A stretch of DNA of 64,000 bases from the NCBI GenBank assembly GCA_024401395.1, contig JAKSLD010000012.1, forward strand, positions 40,749 through 104,748, read 5' to 3'. This stretch comes from Bacteroidales bacterium (GTDB taxonomy: Bacteria > Bacteroidota > Bacteroidia > Bacteroidales > Marinilabiliaceae). The translations under genes and the position numbers were made by a program. Position 1 is the first letter of the stretch. The number at the start of each line of letters is the position of its first letter. Below are positions 1 through 9,079 of this stretch, in pieces. Below the pieces are notes generated by a model, which worked only from the letters and a program-made list of their open reading frames with translations, was not told the DNA's origin and did not search any database.

Positions 1-26
1 GAATCGTTAAAACTGAAAGTGTAGGT

Positions 27-929
27 TTATTTCCAAGGCTCAACATGAATTGTTATTATCGTCTGCGCCCCGAACTCTTCTTTCAACCGTTCTTCTATCT
101 GTGTAGATTTCTCATGTGCCTCATCTAAGGTCTGACTCCCGTCCATGCGCACATGCATATTTATCGCATAATGTACTCCTATCTGTCTGGTTCTCAAATT
201 ATGCAGATCCTTAACTCCTTCAAAGGAATAGACTAACTTGGCTATATTATCTTCTGTCTCTTTTGGCAAACTACTCTCCAATAGCTGATCTACACTGTTC
301 TTAATAAGTTGTATAGCAACCTTGAAAATAAAGAAACTGACTACCACTGCCGCCAATGGGTCTAATATAGCCCAGTTGTTTCCTAGAAAACACGCCGCAC
401 CAATGCCAATGGCGGTACCGACAGAGGAAAGGGCATCACTCCTATGGTGCCAGGCATTAGCCACTAGTGCCTCACTGTTGAGATTCTTACTCTTGTAGAT
501 CGTATACTGAAATACCCCCTCTTTTAGCACTATACTGACTACCGCTGCTCCGAATGCCAACCATCCAGGTGTCTCTAACTCTACCCCATTCACCAGGAAG
601 TCATATATCTTCTCGGCTCCACTCCATAGAATACCTCCTCCTACGAGTATCAGCAATAGGCCTATAATGGTCGTGGCTAGTGTTTCATATTTTCCGTGAC
701 CGAAATCATGACCTTCGTCGCTGGGCTTACTGCTTATCTTGAGCATGACAATAACCACAAAGTCTGTCAGGAAATCACTCAATGAGTGAACTCCATCTGC
801 CATCATAGCCGCAGAATTGGCCACAATGCCGGCCGCAAACTTTATTACTATAAGAATAGCATTAATCACACTGCCTATCAGCGTGACTCTCACTATCTCA
901 TTTTGCCGTTGGGTTACTTGCTGGTCCAT
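27..929 (-). CDS. Cation diffusion facilitator (CDF) family transporter
   Basis: Inner-membrane divalent metal/proton antiporter that exports Zn2+, Fe2+ or similar ions. The protein opens with a CDF transmembrane block; the conserved metal-site segment MMADGVHSLSDFLTD lies in TM2 and HHRSDALSS in TM5 (HxxxD motif). A ferredoxin-like cytoplasmic C-terminal domain ends with IITIHVEPW, typical of FieF/MMT1-like members. I chose the ATG at 929 (MDQQVTQRQNE), because the longer reading adds 23 residues unlike the family and crosses the putative terminator at 955-987. About 300 aa is the usual length. Metal specificity cannot be told from sequence. Confidence 0.93.
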   Translation of the reverse strand: MDQQVTQRQNEIVRVTLIGSVINAILIVIKFAAGIVANSAAMMADGVHSLSDFLTDFVVIVMLKISSKPSDEGHDFGHGKYETLATTIIGLLLILVGGGILWSGAEKIYDFLVNGVELETPGWLAFGAAVVSIVLKEGVFQYTIYKSKNLNSEALVANAWHHRSDALSSVGTAIGIGAACFLGNNWAILDPLAAVVVSFFIFKVAIQLIKNSVDQLLESSLPKETEDNIAKLVYSFEGVKDLHNLRTRQIGVHYAINMHVRMDGSQTLDEAHEKSTQIEERLKEEFGAQTIITIHVEPWK

Positions 930-954
930 ACTGAAAATATAGCATATATTATAC

Positions 955-987
955 CCAAAAACAAGAGACGCATATGGTGCGCCTCTT
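955..987 (-). terminator. Rho-independent terminator after the 1014-1610 gene
   Basis: On the minus strand the arms AAGAGGCGC and GCGTCTCTT form a stem with a short loop, followed by GTTTTTGGG. It sits between the stop of the 1014-1610 gene and the CDF start at 929, so the two genes are probably separate units or attenuated. Confidence 0.6.
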
Positions 988-1013
988 ATTCCATACATTT
1001 GTACTTGTATTTA

Positions 1014-1610
1014 TTATTTCTTTTCAAATCTCTTCTCCATCGACTCGCCTATCGCTTCTAGCGACTTTCCGATTGCTTCAAACGAAGCCCCCATCTTTTC
1101 GCCCATGACATTTATCGAGTCTCCCATCTGCTCTATCTTGCTCGCATTGGCTTCTACCTGACTTACTGTCTTCTCTATCGTAGACCCCAATGCCTCAAAA
1201 ACTCCGCTGATCGACTTGCCGACCGCCTTCTCATTCACTGCTCCTAATCCGCTGAGGAACCCTTCCATCACTCCTCCAAGATGTTGAACTGCTATACCCA
1301 TAGCCTCTGTTGCCTTCTGCATAGCCTTAGCAGCAAAAAGTCCTACGCACTTGGCTCTCAGATTATCTATCTGGGCACGCTCTTCGGGAGTGAAACTGCC
1401 TTTGTTCTCTTCTATGACTCTGGACACTTCCTCGAATTGCTCCGAAATTTTCTCCCAATCCTCATCAGTATAATTTGACGTATCTTGTGACAATTGCTCT
1501 GTCAAGGCTTGCATCTTCTTGATTGCATCCCCTCGCGAATTATCCTTAGCACACGCAGTAGTCGCTGTCAGCGAAACCGCAAGTAAAATAGTTACAAAAA
1601 AATTCTTCAT
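1014..1610 (-). CDS. Small exported coiled-coil protein, unknown function
   Basis: 198-aa protein with an N-terminal signal (MKNFFVTILLAVSLTATTAC); the Cys at position 20 makes a lipoprotein possible, although the lipobox TTAC is poor. The remainder is charged and helical. Its C-terminal half has heptad-like repeats alternating MG, IE and SLEAIG motifs (IEQMGDSINVMGEKMGASF, SLEAIGESMEKRFEKK), indicating a coiled coil or an apolipoprotein-like amphipathic helix. A TATATTTG box at 1643-1650 probably serves as its promoter. I do not recognise a named family. It may act as an envelope structural or lipid-associated protein, but that is inference. Confidence 0.8.
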   Translation of the reverse strand: MKNFFVTILLAVSLTATTACAKDNSRGDAIKKMQALTEQLSQDTSNYTDEDWEKISEQFEEVSRVIEENKGSFTPEERAQIDNLRAKCVGLFAAKAMQKATEAMGIAVQHLGGVMEGFLSGLGAVNEKAVGKSISGVFEALGSTIEKTVSQVEANASKIEQMGDSINVMGEKMGASFEAIGKSLEAIGESMEKRFEKK

Positions 1611-1642
1611 TGTTGATTATCTATTATTGGTTAATCGTTCCA

Positions 1643-1650
1643 CAAATATA
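1643..1650 (-). promoter_or_regulatory. Bacteroidetes -7 box (TATATTTG)
   Basis: TATATTTG on the minus strand matches the Bacteroidetes primary sigma -7 consensus TAnnTTTG, 33 bases upstream of the ATG at 1610. Confidence 0.5.
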
Positions 1651-1724
1651 AATAAAAAAGCCAATAAACTAGTTTTCTACCTAATTTATTGACTTTTACA
1701 CTCGTTATTTTCTTCTTCTGAAAT

Positions 1725-1770
1725 AAAAAAATTGCGATGAACAAGGGTGCTCTCTTATACTAGCGACTAC
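1725..1770 (+). repeat. Dispersed repeat copy R1 (A-tract TTGCGATGAAC)
   Basis: A run of seven A, then TTGCGATGAACAAGGGTGCTC and TAGCGACTAC. It shares AAAAAAATT(T)GCGATGAACAAGGGTGCTCT with the copy at 44831. The tail overlaps the 3' end of the 1760-2866 gene, whose last codons (VGSR, stop) are read from the reverse complement of TAGCGACTACC. Confidence 0.75.
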
Positions 1771-2866
1771 CTACCATTATCAATCGCCCGTCTTTCACAT
1801 ATAGTCCCTTACTTGGTTTCCTGACCCTGACTCCCATCAGATTATACACTTCTCCACGTCCTGCTTCTTCTTTTTTTACAACTTTCAACGCTGACGGAGT
1901 ACGCTGATTGATTATTATCGGATGCTCATCATATCCTTCTTCTAAATGCAGATCCTCAAATCCGGATACTTCTGTACTGGTCTCCCCAAGCCATCCGCAA
2001 TACTGAAACATCGCACTGACTACCCTTATATAGTTCACCTCTTCCAAGTCTACATGCTTCCCTTCTTTATCTACAGCCCACGAAATATCAAAGGTCGAAT
2101 AGTCGTCTGTATTCAATGAGGCATCTACATACCCGTACGAGTCCTTGGCATACCTGTATAGTACCCAGTTCGTACCTTTACCGGAGTAGTCTACCGCATT
2201 GTCAGGCAACTTCCCTCCCGTAAATGTCAGTGTCTCTCCTTCTTCCCACATCGGCCAGTAGCTTTGAGTATGGAATGTGTTCTTAATATGGTATCCGGAG
2301 TCCGACTTTTTCTTCCCGTTCTCTGTCCACGTCGACTCCCAATAAATATAGTTGTCATACGAAGAAAAACTCTGACTGTGTTCCCCACTTTCTGCACTGG
2401 GTTTGTGATATGTTATCGAAAAGTCATGTATCTCTCCCGTATAGTATTCGGACCCGGCTAATTCATACCACTGAGCCAACTCAACACTATTTCCGACTCC
2501 CACATACACTATCCCTGGCTCAAACGACCCACCGATAGTCTCTTTCCCATACTTGGGATCGGATGCCGAATAAAAACCATTGCCTTTTATCCTTATATCC
2601 GAACCCAACTTATTCTTCACCGCATGGTCAAACTTTACCGTAATATATCCCCCATAAGTACCTAAATGCACCAGCTCTCCATCATTGAGACTTTCCGCAC
2701 ACTTGGCACACATATCTTCGTGACTATCTCCCTCTTCTGCCTCTGGCAACGTATTAACAAACTGCCCCGGCGCCGGATGATACTCCAATACCTCTACCTC
2801 TTGCGTCTGTGCAAAACTTACTTCTGCAACTACCAATGCTATTACCCAAACGACTGCCCTTTTCAT
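1760..2866 (-). CDS. Secreted cell-surface protein of the cobalamin locus, T9SS-like C-terminus
   Basis: 368 aa with a Sec signal (MKRAVVWVIALVVAEVSFAQ). The first mature segment contains YHPAPGQFVNTLP and a CAKCAESL cysteine pair (CxxC). A beta-rich domain follows, and the end (GEVYNLMGVRVRKPSKGLYVKDGRL) is a short Bacteroidales sorting-type domain. Proteins of this type are recurrent last genes of Bacteroidales btuB-btuG operons, and position here agrees: same strand, 66 bases after the preceding gene. It probably helps capture corrinoids at the cell surface (inference). The final residues MVGSR and the stop are encoded by the dispersed repeat R1, so the native C-terminus may have been altered by it. 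Confidence 0.82.
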   Translation of the reverse strand: MKRAVVWVIALVVAEVSFAQTQEVEVLEYHPAPGQFVNTLPEAEEGDSHEDMCAKCAESLNDGELVHLGTYGGYITVKFDHAVKNKLGSDIRIKGNGFYSASDPKYGKETIGGSFEPGIVYVGVGNSVELAQWYELAGSEYYTGEIHDFSITYHKPSAESGEHSQSFSSYDNYIYWESTWTENGKKKSDSGYHIKNTFHTQSYWPMWEEGETLTFTGGKLPDNAVDYSGKGTNWVLYRYAKDSYGYVDASLNTDDYSTFDISWAVDKEGKHVDLEEVNYIRVVSAMFQYCGWLGETSTEVSGFEDLHLEEGYDEHPIIINQRTPSALKVVKKEEAGRGEVYNLMGVRVRKPSKGLYVKDGRLIMVGSR

Positions 2867-2880
2867 TTGAAATAAATAAA

Positions 2881-2915
2881 TGACGGATGCAAAAATAATT
2901 ATTTCACACCCGTCA
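2881..2915 (-). terminator. Intercistronic stem-loop before the 1760-2866 gene
   Basis: Minus-strand arms TGACGG and CCGTCA, partly extended by GTG/GCA pairs, enclose an A/T-rich loop 18 bases after the 966-aa gene's stop. The following TTTATTTATTTC is U-rich but interrupted. It may partly terminate or stabilise the upstream message. Confidence 0.35.
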
Positions 2916-2932
2916 CTAATATTAATCAGCTA

Positions 2933-5833
2933 TTATTTCTGAATGTACTTCTTTCCTGCTTTTATTACTATACCTCTGTAATGAGCTGGTACTCTTTGTC
3001 CATAAATATTATAGACTTCTCCTGTACGCTGATTATCTGGCTTAGCAACAACTGGACAAATACGTGTTGGAGTCTCGTCTTTTTCAAAACGGACAGCAAT
3101 ATCATCCAAAAGCACATACGCTGGTAGAGACATACCGGCATTATTCTCTACGGAAGAGACTATGTTTATCTTCAAAGTCTCGACTTCTCCAAGCGCCGAA
3201 AGATCCACTTTTGTCCATTCTGTTATAGCAACACCGTTTACTACAAGGTCTTGACTTACCTCTTTTACCAAATCATCTCCATCATAATTCTGGAAAACTA
3301 CGCGGAAATAGTCATTTTTCCCTAGCTTGGACGACAGGTCATTCCCATTCGCTATGACATTCAGAGCATAACAACTGTTGTTTACATACAAATGGTCTAT
3401 TACGTGCTTCTTTCCATCCATAAACGTAAATACAGGACGTGAGTCTTCAGCACTTGTAGAACCATCATCGTATCCATAACATACAGCAAAGTTCTTCGAA
3501 CCTTTATTGCCTGCATTTGTTCCTTGCGGACTATAAGCAGAAAGCTGTTGCACATATCCAGCTCCATCAAATGATGTCATGTAATAATTGGAAACCGCAC
3601 ATCCACCGCTCCAGAAGGCCTTACTACCATAAGCAGCATTCAACTCACTGTATAGTTCTGTGTTTTTATCATCCATGACACAGTATATACTTGCATCTTC
3701 GCCATATAGCAAATCTCCGTAATATTCAGCATTATCAATAAGTGACGACCAGTCTTTATTGCCCAACACATTGCCATCGCCTTTGTAATCCTCATCTTCA
3801 AAAGTGAGAACTCGTAGCTCATAGGTCGGAACAATGCCTTTATATAGACAAACATCAGGTAGCATTCCGAAATATGCTATATTCTGTGTAGCAGTGAAAT
3901 TTGGGTTCTTACCAGACGTACGTGTAATATCACGATGACCACCATAGGGATCTCCATAACCCTTGCAATATATAGAACCATTCTTTAATGAATAGTCTTT
4001 TGTCTCATCCCAATCGGTTGGAATTGTTACAGATACAGTCCTCGCCTTGTCTGTCGATGAGAAGTTATACTGACTACCTATTGTCGCAAACGCCCCTGAG
4101 CCAGTCTTCTGTATACATAAATACTCAACATCATTTTCATCTCGATATGTCATCGCCGCTGCCATATTGTATACTCCAGCCATCTTATGAGCTGGGTGAT
4201 ACAACCCAGTCAAAAGAACAGAAGCCACATCTCCTGGCTTTAATACCTGACCAGGATTTGTCGTATTAGTAACAGCAACCTCACACTTTTTACCTCTGAC
4301 AACTTGATATACAGCTCCTGTAGCAGATGAAAGTTTTACAATGTTACGTCCTTCTTTTACTATAATAGTATAACTGCCATCCGCGTTCTTTGTCACTCCT
4401 TTTGTAGTAAAACCAGTATATGATGCCGAATTTTCCCCTATGGTAGGATATGCTATCTCAACCTTATTCTCACCTTCTGGCTTGAATGTATAGCTTGCTC
4501 CACCATCAACAAAATATAGAACATCCAACTCCGCATCTATATTATCACCTGCTTGTTTATTACTTCCTGCTGTATTTTTATCATTATTGATATTCATATT
4601 CGTAGCAATACCTGCATCTGTAGCGCCAACTCTCACAACAGCAAGTCCCGTATTTTCTGGCCATATAGCTCCATACAAAGGACCGCCTAGCTGATTTGGC
4701 GTTCTTATCGCATCATATGTCACTAACACAAAAGCAACACCATCCTTCTTGGCTGTAATTACTCCCTCTCCTGAAATCTCAATGACGTCTGTAGATGGTT
4801 GTCCTTGTTCGTCTACTACTTCAAAATGGTAATCAGGCTCTATGAAGTAGTTATTTGTAATATTGTCAATAATCTGCCATGTACGGAAATATTCCAATTG
4901 GAATGTCTCTCCTTTGTTAAGGTTGACACAACCTGCAGCATCAACATTCATGAATATATCTGCTACATTGTACTTACTATTGCTCGCTACGTCTCTATCT
5001 ATCTGCTTCGAATCTCCATTCAGGTCTTCTGCCTTTACCTCCATCGACATCGCACCTTCTGTCATGGTAAATTTGTCTGCATTGGTCAACTTTCCTGATT
5101 GCGACACTCTGTAATTATATACACCTTTCCCTGCTAGATCGTATGTATATATTTTATTGTCACCAGACTCTTCTGTCTTTTTAGGTGCAACTTCCTTGAA
5201 AGCAACAAAGTGTACCGATTTTGTACCGACAAATACTTGTGCATCTTTAGGCGCTGTAAATGTCATCTCATAACCCATCGGTATAGCAGATGATATATTC
5301 GTATTCCTCGTTACTGGCGATGATGAATTATAGGCCATATACCCTTCTGCCTTATGCGTCTCACTTGGTACAAGTGTCGTATTATACGTATATCCGGCAG
5401 GAACAAGGAATGTTACAGCCTTTTGTGGTTGCGCATCTGCACCCAAAACTATATCACTCTTCGTCATGTCTTTGGCATAAACTTCCGACTCAACCGTATA
5501 GTCAGTATTTATCGTCCATTCCTTATTGGTAGCCTTGGCTGTACATGTATAGATTGTAAGCTCTGTTCCCTCTGCTATATCTATTACTATACTGCCATTA
5601 TTTACACCATTGCTATTGTAGCCAGTGAGTGTATATTTTCCTGGTTCTGCATCAAATGTATATTTATATGACACAGGAGTACCAATCTCAACATTCTCTC
5701 CTCCACCAAGAGGTTCAAGTGTCATCGTGCGACTGGTAGCGTTCATCGTAATCGACACCGATACTTTTTCTGCCCACGATTGAACAGCAAAAAGGAGTGT
5801 CAACAAAATCAAGTAAAATGATTTCTTTCTCAT
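2933..5833 (-). CDS. Large secreted DUF4465-type protein of the cobalamin locus
   Basis: 966 aa. A Sec signal (MRKKSFYLILLTLLFAVQSWA) precedes an N-terminal beta-sandwich region, a middle Ig-like stretch, and from about residue 690 a DUF4465-type domain (LTFEDEDYKGDG through LPAYVLLDDIAV). The C-terminal 40 residues (TGEVYNIYGQRVPAHYRG, IVIKAGKKYIQK) are a sorting domain of the T9SS kind. It lies 21 bases downstream of the btuG-like gene under the same riboswitch. From the family and position I infer a surface corrinoid-capture or accessory role, comparable to the auxiliary surface proteins described for Bacteroides B12 loci. It is not a lipoprotein, unlike many such accessories. The length is large for the domain, the first 600 residues being unassigned. 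Confidence 0.82.
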   Translation of the reverse strand: MRKKSFYLILLTLLFAVQSWAEKVSVSITMNATSRTMTLEPLGGGENVEIGTPVSYKYTFDAEPGKYTLTGYNSNGVNNGSIVIDIAEGTELTIYTCTAKATNKEWTINTDYTVESEVYAKDMTKSDIVLGADAQPQKAVTFLVPAGYTYNTTLVPSETHKAEGYMAYNSSSPVTRNTNISSAIPMGYEMTFTAPKDAQVFVGTKSVHFVAFKEVAPKKTEESGDNKIYTYDLAGKGVYNYRVSQSGKLTNADKFTMTEGAMSMEVKAEDLNGDSKQIDRDVASNSKYNVADIFMNVDAAGCVNLNKGETFQLEYFRTWQIIDNITNNYFIEPDYHFEVVDEQGQPSTDVIEISGEGVITAKKDGVAFVLVTYDAIRTPNQLGGPLYGAIWPENTGLAVVRVGATDAGIATNMNINNDKNTAGSNKQAGDNIDAELDVLYFVDGGASYTFKPEGENKVEIAYPTIGENSASYTGFTTKGVTKNADGSYTIIVKEGRNIVKLSSATGAVYQVVRGKKCEVAVTNTTNPGQVLKPGDVASVLLTGLYHPAHKMAGVYNMAAAMTYRDENDVEYLCIQKTGSGAFATIGSQYNFSSTDKARTVSVTIPTDWDETKDYSLKNGSIYCKGYGDPYGGHRDITRTSGKNPNFTATQNIAYFGMLPDVCLYKGIVPTYELRVLTFEDEDYKGDGNVLGNKDWSSLIDNAEYYGDLLYGEDASIYCVMDDKNTELYSELNAAYGSKAFWSGGCAVSNYYMTSFDGAGYVQQLSAYSPQGTNAGNKGSKNFAVCYGYDDGSTSAEDSRPVFTFMDGKKHVIDHLYVNNSCYALNVIANGNDLSSKLGKNDYFRVVFQNYDGDDLVKEVSQDLVVNGVAITEWTKVDLSALGEVETLKINIVSSVENNAGMSLPAYVLLDDIAVRFEKDETPTRICPVVAKPDNQRTGEVYNIYGQRVPAHYRGIVIKAGKKYIQK

Positions 5834-5854
5834 CGTATTGTTTATATATTTAAA

Positions 5855-6994
5855 TTATTCTTTCACTGCCAAAATATGTCCGGGATTTATATACACCTTC
5901 TGCCCCTCAAATAGCTCTTCCCCATTTTTACTGTACCCATACAGATACCCAGCCGTAGCAAAACTCTTCGCATCCGTAAAATATATACTGCCTGTGTAGG
6001 GCGATATATATAGTTCGTAGGGCGAAGTCAACCCTTTTATCTTTTCTGTTACCTCGTCCGAATATATCTCATCCCTCACTTCCATCGTCTCCGGGTCTAT
6101 AGTATGAATATGGTACTTATACTCTCCGGTATAATAGGAGAATTCTGACCCTATGGTGTAGAATCTCTTCCCGTCTGTCGTATTATATGTCGAAGGAAAT
6201 TCTAACACTGACACTCTATCTGTCTCACAATCAACTATAATGGTATGCGCCGCTTCTTCATAGTAATCTCCTGCCGCATTTATACACAGATATTTCCCGG
6301 CTTGCGAAATCTCCCCATATAGATTTATGCACCCTGTGTCTATAGTCTTCTCTATTACCATATCCCTCGCATCTACTACACTTATCGTACTCTCATAATC
6401 GTGTGTCATCTCTGAAAATGAATACCCTCCACTGTTGGCAACATATAATTTACCTCCATAATACTTCACTCCCTCGGGCTCCCACCCGACTTCACACGCT
6501 GCCACTACTTGTAGCGTACCGATGTCTATCTTGGCAACATACCCTTTCTCAAATGTTCGATCTCCGCATTTGTGGGCATACGACGTGACGTATAGATATT
6601 TCCCATCTGTACACATCTTTCTGTTGTTTGGTACATTTTCAGTAGCCCCACAGGCCACCCCGTCTGGATGTATATATTGTATGATATTCGACCAGTTAAT
6701 GGCAATGGCTATCAGCGTGTCATTTACTTGGATAATGTCGTTTGGCGTATCACCTAACTTCATCCCGTTAACTTGCCTGAACCATTTATTGGTTACCGTC
6801 GCTGTACTTGCATCAAAATATGACAACTGCCCGTTGTCGGACTGCCAGTTTCCCTCATTGCATATTATAAGGTTATCCAGCACTACCGTATCTGCGGGCA
6901 TCTCTGGTTGAGGATCTATATTCTCTACCTCATCGTGACCACAGGATGTCTGGATAAGCAAAAGGAGAATGGGTAAATATCTTATATTCTTCAT
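5855..6994 (-). CDS. btuG: BtuG-like surface cobalamin-binding beta-propeller lipoprotein
   Basis: 379 aa from the ATG at 6994, which overlaps the btuB stop as ATGA. The lipoprotein signal MKNIRYLPILLLLIQTSC is followed by acidic GHDEVENID, which resembles the surface-export signal of Bacteroidales lipoproteins. The body is a YncE/DUF5074-type seven-bladed propeller: blades are marked by NEGNWQSDNGQLSYFD, KMCTDGKYLYVTSYA, GWEPEGVKYYGGKLYVANSGG and SPYELYISPYTGSIYFTDA. BtuG proteins cap BtuB on the cell surface and bind B12 with very high affinity. Translational coupling to btuB and the upstream cobalamin riboswitch support the assignment. The longer reading to 7084 is rejected since it lies wholly inside btuB. 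Confidence 0.9.
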   Translation of the reverse strand: MKNIRYLPILLLLIQTSCGHDEVENIDPQPEMPADTVVLDNLIICNEGNWQSDNGQLSYFDASTATVTNKWFRQVNGMKLGDTPNDIIQVNDTLIAIAINWSNIIQYIHPDGVACGATENVPNNRKMCTDGKYLYVTSYAHKCGDRTFEKGYVAKIDIGTLQVVAACEVGWEPEGVKYYGGKLYVANSGGYSFSEMTHDYESTISVVDARDMVIEKTIDTGCINLYGEISQAGKYLCINAAGDYYEEAAHTIIVDCETDRVSVLEFPSTYNTTDGKRFYTIGSEFSYYTGEYKYHIHTIDPETMEVRDEIYSDEVTEKIKGLTSPYELYISPYTGSIYFTDAKSFATAGYLYGYSKNGEELFEGQKVYINPGHILAVKE

Positions 6995-8928
6995 ATTATA
7001 CATTTTAATGTCAATGTGTACCTTCGCCCTGGCATAGGCCACCTTTGTATTATTTCGTATCTCTCGTCTAGCAGATTCTGACACTCTGCTTCTGCTACAA
7101 CGTTTTTATACTTGTACCCTATTTTCAAATCTGTACAGTTATATGCCTCTAGTGGATCTTCTATGGAATTTTCAGCTGTCCAATAGCGCTTGTCCACAAA
7201 AATATGGGATACTGATGCCGAGAATCTTCTGTAAATCAATGAATATACTGCCGTGAACGACAACTTGGGGGAATATGCTATATAGTCATTATAATCGTCT
7301 CCGTCAGGATTTGTCTTATTTCTGTCGTCTTGCCACGTTGCGGAAAGCATCATGCTGTGTATCTTATACTTCCCATTGATACTGACATTGGCCCCAAGAC
7401 ATCTTGTATAGCCATAATTGAGCATCGTCCACTGATACGACCCCTTGAGGGGAAGGCATACTATTCGGTCTTCTACTTTGTTATAATAGCCATCTGCTTG
7501 AATATCAACCCATCTGTTGTTATAGGTAAAACCTAAGTCTAGTTGTTTTGTGTATTCTGGTTTCAAATTCCTATTGCCTACTAACGTGTAGTACAGGTCA
7601 TTAAGTGTCGGTGTTCGGAAAACTGACTTGTAAAATCCTCTCATAGTCCAGTCTCCTAACGTATAGGATATTAACCCATTGTAGGTAATCTTGCTCAATG
7701 GCTTGGCGCTGCCTCGCGTATGGTCTGTCACTCTGGTATATAGGGCACTGACACTGGCATTCAATGCTTTATTTGTATAGAATAGTGAGAGCGAACTCTT
7801 GCTGTCTAATCTGTACACATAGCTGAAATGGCGCACATCAGTTACTAAATCGGACCATCTGTAATCGGTTGATACTGACACGTTCCAGTCATTTATTATA
7901 TACGAACTTGCTACCGCTCCATAAATATCTTGCTGACGATAACGGTTATTCGCATGAACGGATATATTCTCAGGATAATCTGATCTGTAATGTAGATAAT
8001 CATTGGTGTATTTGACTATCCCCCTGACTCCTACCGCCCCAAAGCGCTCTTTCCAGGATAGTTGCGTGAAGAAGTTCTTGTCCCACTCTCGCCCGACATC
8101 TGTGTAGGTGTCTGATAATCGTCTGACTACCCCTCCTGGCAACCCTCTCTCTGAATTGAAATAGTATGCGTGCAACTGAAATCCCTCATAAAAACCACAC
8201 CCTTCTATGCGATACATCTTTATATCTGAATTTCTGCGAGTCCCTGTCGTATCTTCATACTGTGTATGATACTCAAATGGATAATCTCCTTTTGAAGTGG
8301 TGAACGAGGCATCAATGAAGCCATATTTCTTGTATGAAATAGTGGTTGCGGCCTTGTTTGTCCCGAATGACCCCGCGGATGCTGATACCATCCACGAGCT
8401 GCTGTCAGGACGATGTGTCTGAAGATAGACAGTTGCTGCTGATGCATATTCTGAGGCTGTCATCAATGCCTCGTTCTTATTTGAATTAAATAGAGATACC
8501 GATTCAAGGGTAGATAATGAAAACTTTCCTAGGTCTACCGTCCCGTTTTGTACATTCGTGACTCTTACCCCATCTATGTATACCCCTACATGCTGGGAAC
8601 CTAGCGAACGCACATTTATGGTCTTCTGCCCTCCTAACCCGCCGTAGTCTTTTATCTGGACTCCGGTCATATACTTCAACGCATCGGCAACATTACTTGA
8701 CGGTAATGTCATTACCATCTTTCTGTTTATCGTCTGATGGGGATTGTAGCTCTTGCGCGCCCTGACTACCACCTCACTGAGTGCTACACTGTCGGGAAAC
8801 GCTTCTTGCGCTTGTATATAATCTGAATATAGGGTGAATACTGCGACTACACATATATGTAGAACCCTATTCCATGGTCCGCGCCCTTGGAAATATCTGC
8901 TGCTTATGTTGTCTGTCCTACATATCAT
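6991..8928 (-). CDS. btuB: TonB-dependent cobalamin transporter BtuB
   Basis: 645-aa outer-membrane TonB-dependent receptor. After a signal (VLHICVVAVFTLYSDYIQAQ) comes a TonB-box-like SVALSEVVVRA, then the plug (SSNVADALKYMTGVQIKDYGG, INVRSLGSQHVGVYIDGVRV) and a 22-strand barrel with NLKPEYTKQLDLGF near the C-terminus. The end YTLTLKC is barrel-like, though it finishes in Ile rather than aromatic. It lies directly after the cobalamin riboswitch, whose terminator U-tract touches the ATG at 8928; no other in-frame ATG precedes the signal peptide. The length is typical (about 600-690 aa). It imports corrinoids together with the BtuG-like lipoprotein. Confidence 0.92.
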   Translation of the reverse strand: MICRTDNISSRYFQGRGPWNRVLHICVVAVFTLYSDYIQAQEAFPDSVALSEVVVRARKSYNPHQTINRKMVMTLPSSNVADALKYMTGVQIKDYGGLGGQKTINVRSLGSQHVGVYIDGVRVTNVQNGTVDLGKFSLSTLESVSLFNSNKNEALMTASEYASAATVYLQTHRPDSSSWMVSASAGSFGTNKAATTISYKKYGFIDASFTTSKGDYPFEYHTQYEDTTGTRRNSDIKMYRIEGCGFYEGFQLHAYYFNSERGLPGGVVRRLSDTYTDVGREWDKNFFTQLSWKERFGAVGVRGIVKYTNDYLHYRSDYPENISVHANNRYRQQDIYGAVASSYIINDWNVSVSTDYRWSDLVTDVRHFSYVYRLDSKSSLSLFYTNKALNASVSALYTRVTDHTRGSAKPLSKITYNGLISYTLGDWTMRGFYKSVFRTPTLNDLYYTLVGNRNLKPEYTKQLDLGFTYNNRWVDIQADGYYNKVEDRIVCLPLKGSYQWTMLNYGYTRCLGANVSINGKYKIHSMMLSATWQDDRNKTNPDGDDYNDYIAYSPKLSFTAVYSLIYRRFSASVSHIFVDKRYWTAENSIEDPLEAYNCTDLKIGYKYKNVVAEAECQNLLDERYEIIQRWPMPGRRYTLTLKCII

Positions 8929-8963
8929 AAAAAAACGTCAGCTAACTATATTGTTTGCTGACG
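8929..8963 (-). terminator. Riboswitch-controlled intrinsic terminator at the btuB start
   Basis: On the minus strand CGTCAGC (8963-8957) pairs with GCTGACG (8942-8936), loop 14 bases, followed by seven U running directly into AUG of btuB. It serves either as transcription terminator or as a hairpin hiding the initiation region. Confidence 0.75.
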
Positions 8964-9079
8964 GGATACGTTTTATACATGACAACAACTTCCGCATAGC
9001 TTATGCTATGCGACGGAGTTGCAACTGCCTTATTGGTTGCAAGTCTGATTGCTGTCACTCGTACTCCCGCGAGCGGAAC
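8964..9079 (-). promoter_or_regulatory. Cobalamin riboswitch expression platform with competing stems
   Basis: Two mutually exclusive stems can be drawn. TTGCAAC (9042-9036) can pair with GTTGCAA (9025-9019). The same GTTGCAACTCCG can instead join a long stem with CGGAAGTTG, extended by the perfect GCATAGC/GCTATGC hairpin (about 8985-9020). This arrangement is consistent with an antiterminator/terminator switch. Confidence 0.55.

Noticed and set aside
7003..7084. Longer BtuG start inside btuB
   Set aside because: It would put about 30 polar residues before a clear lipoprotein signal; the coupled ATGA start at 6994 fits better.
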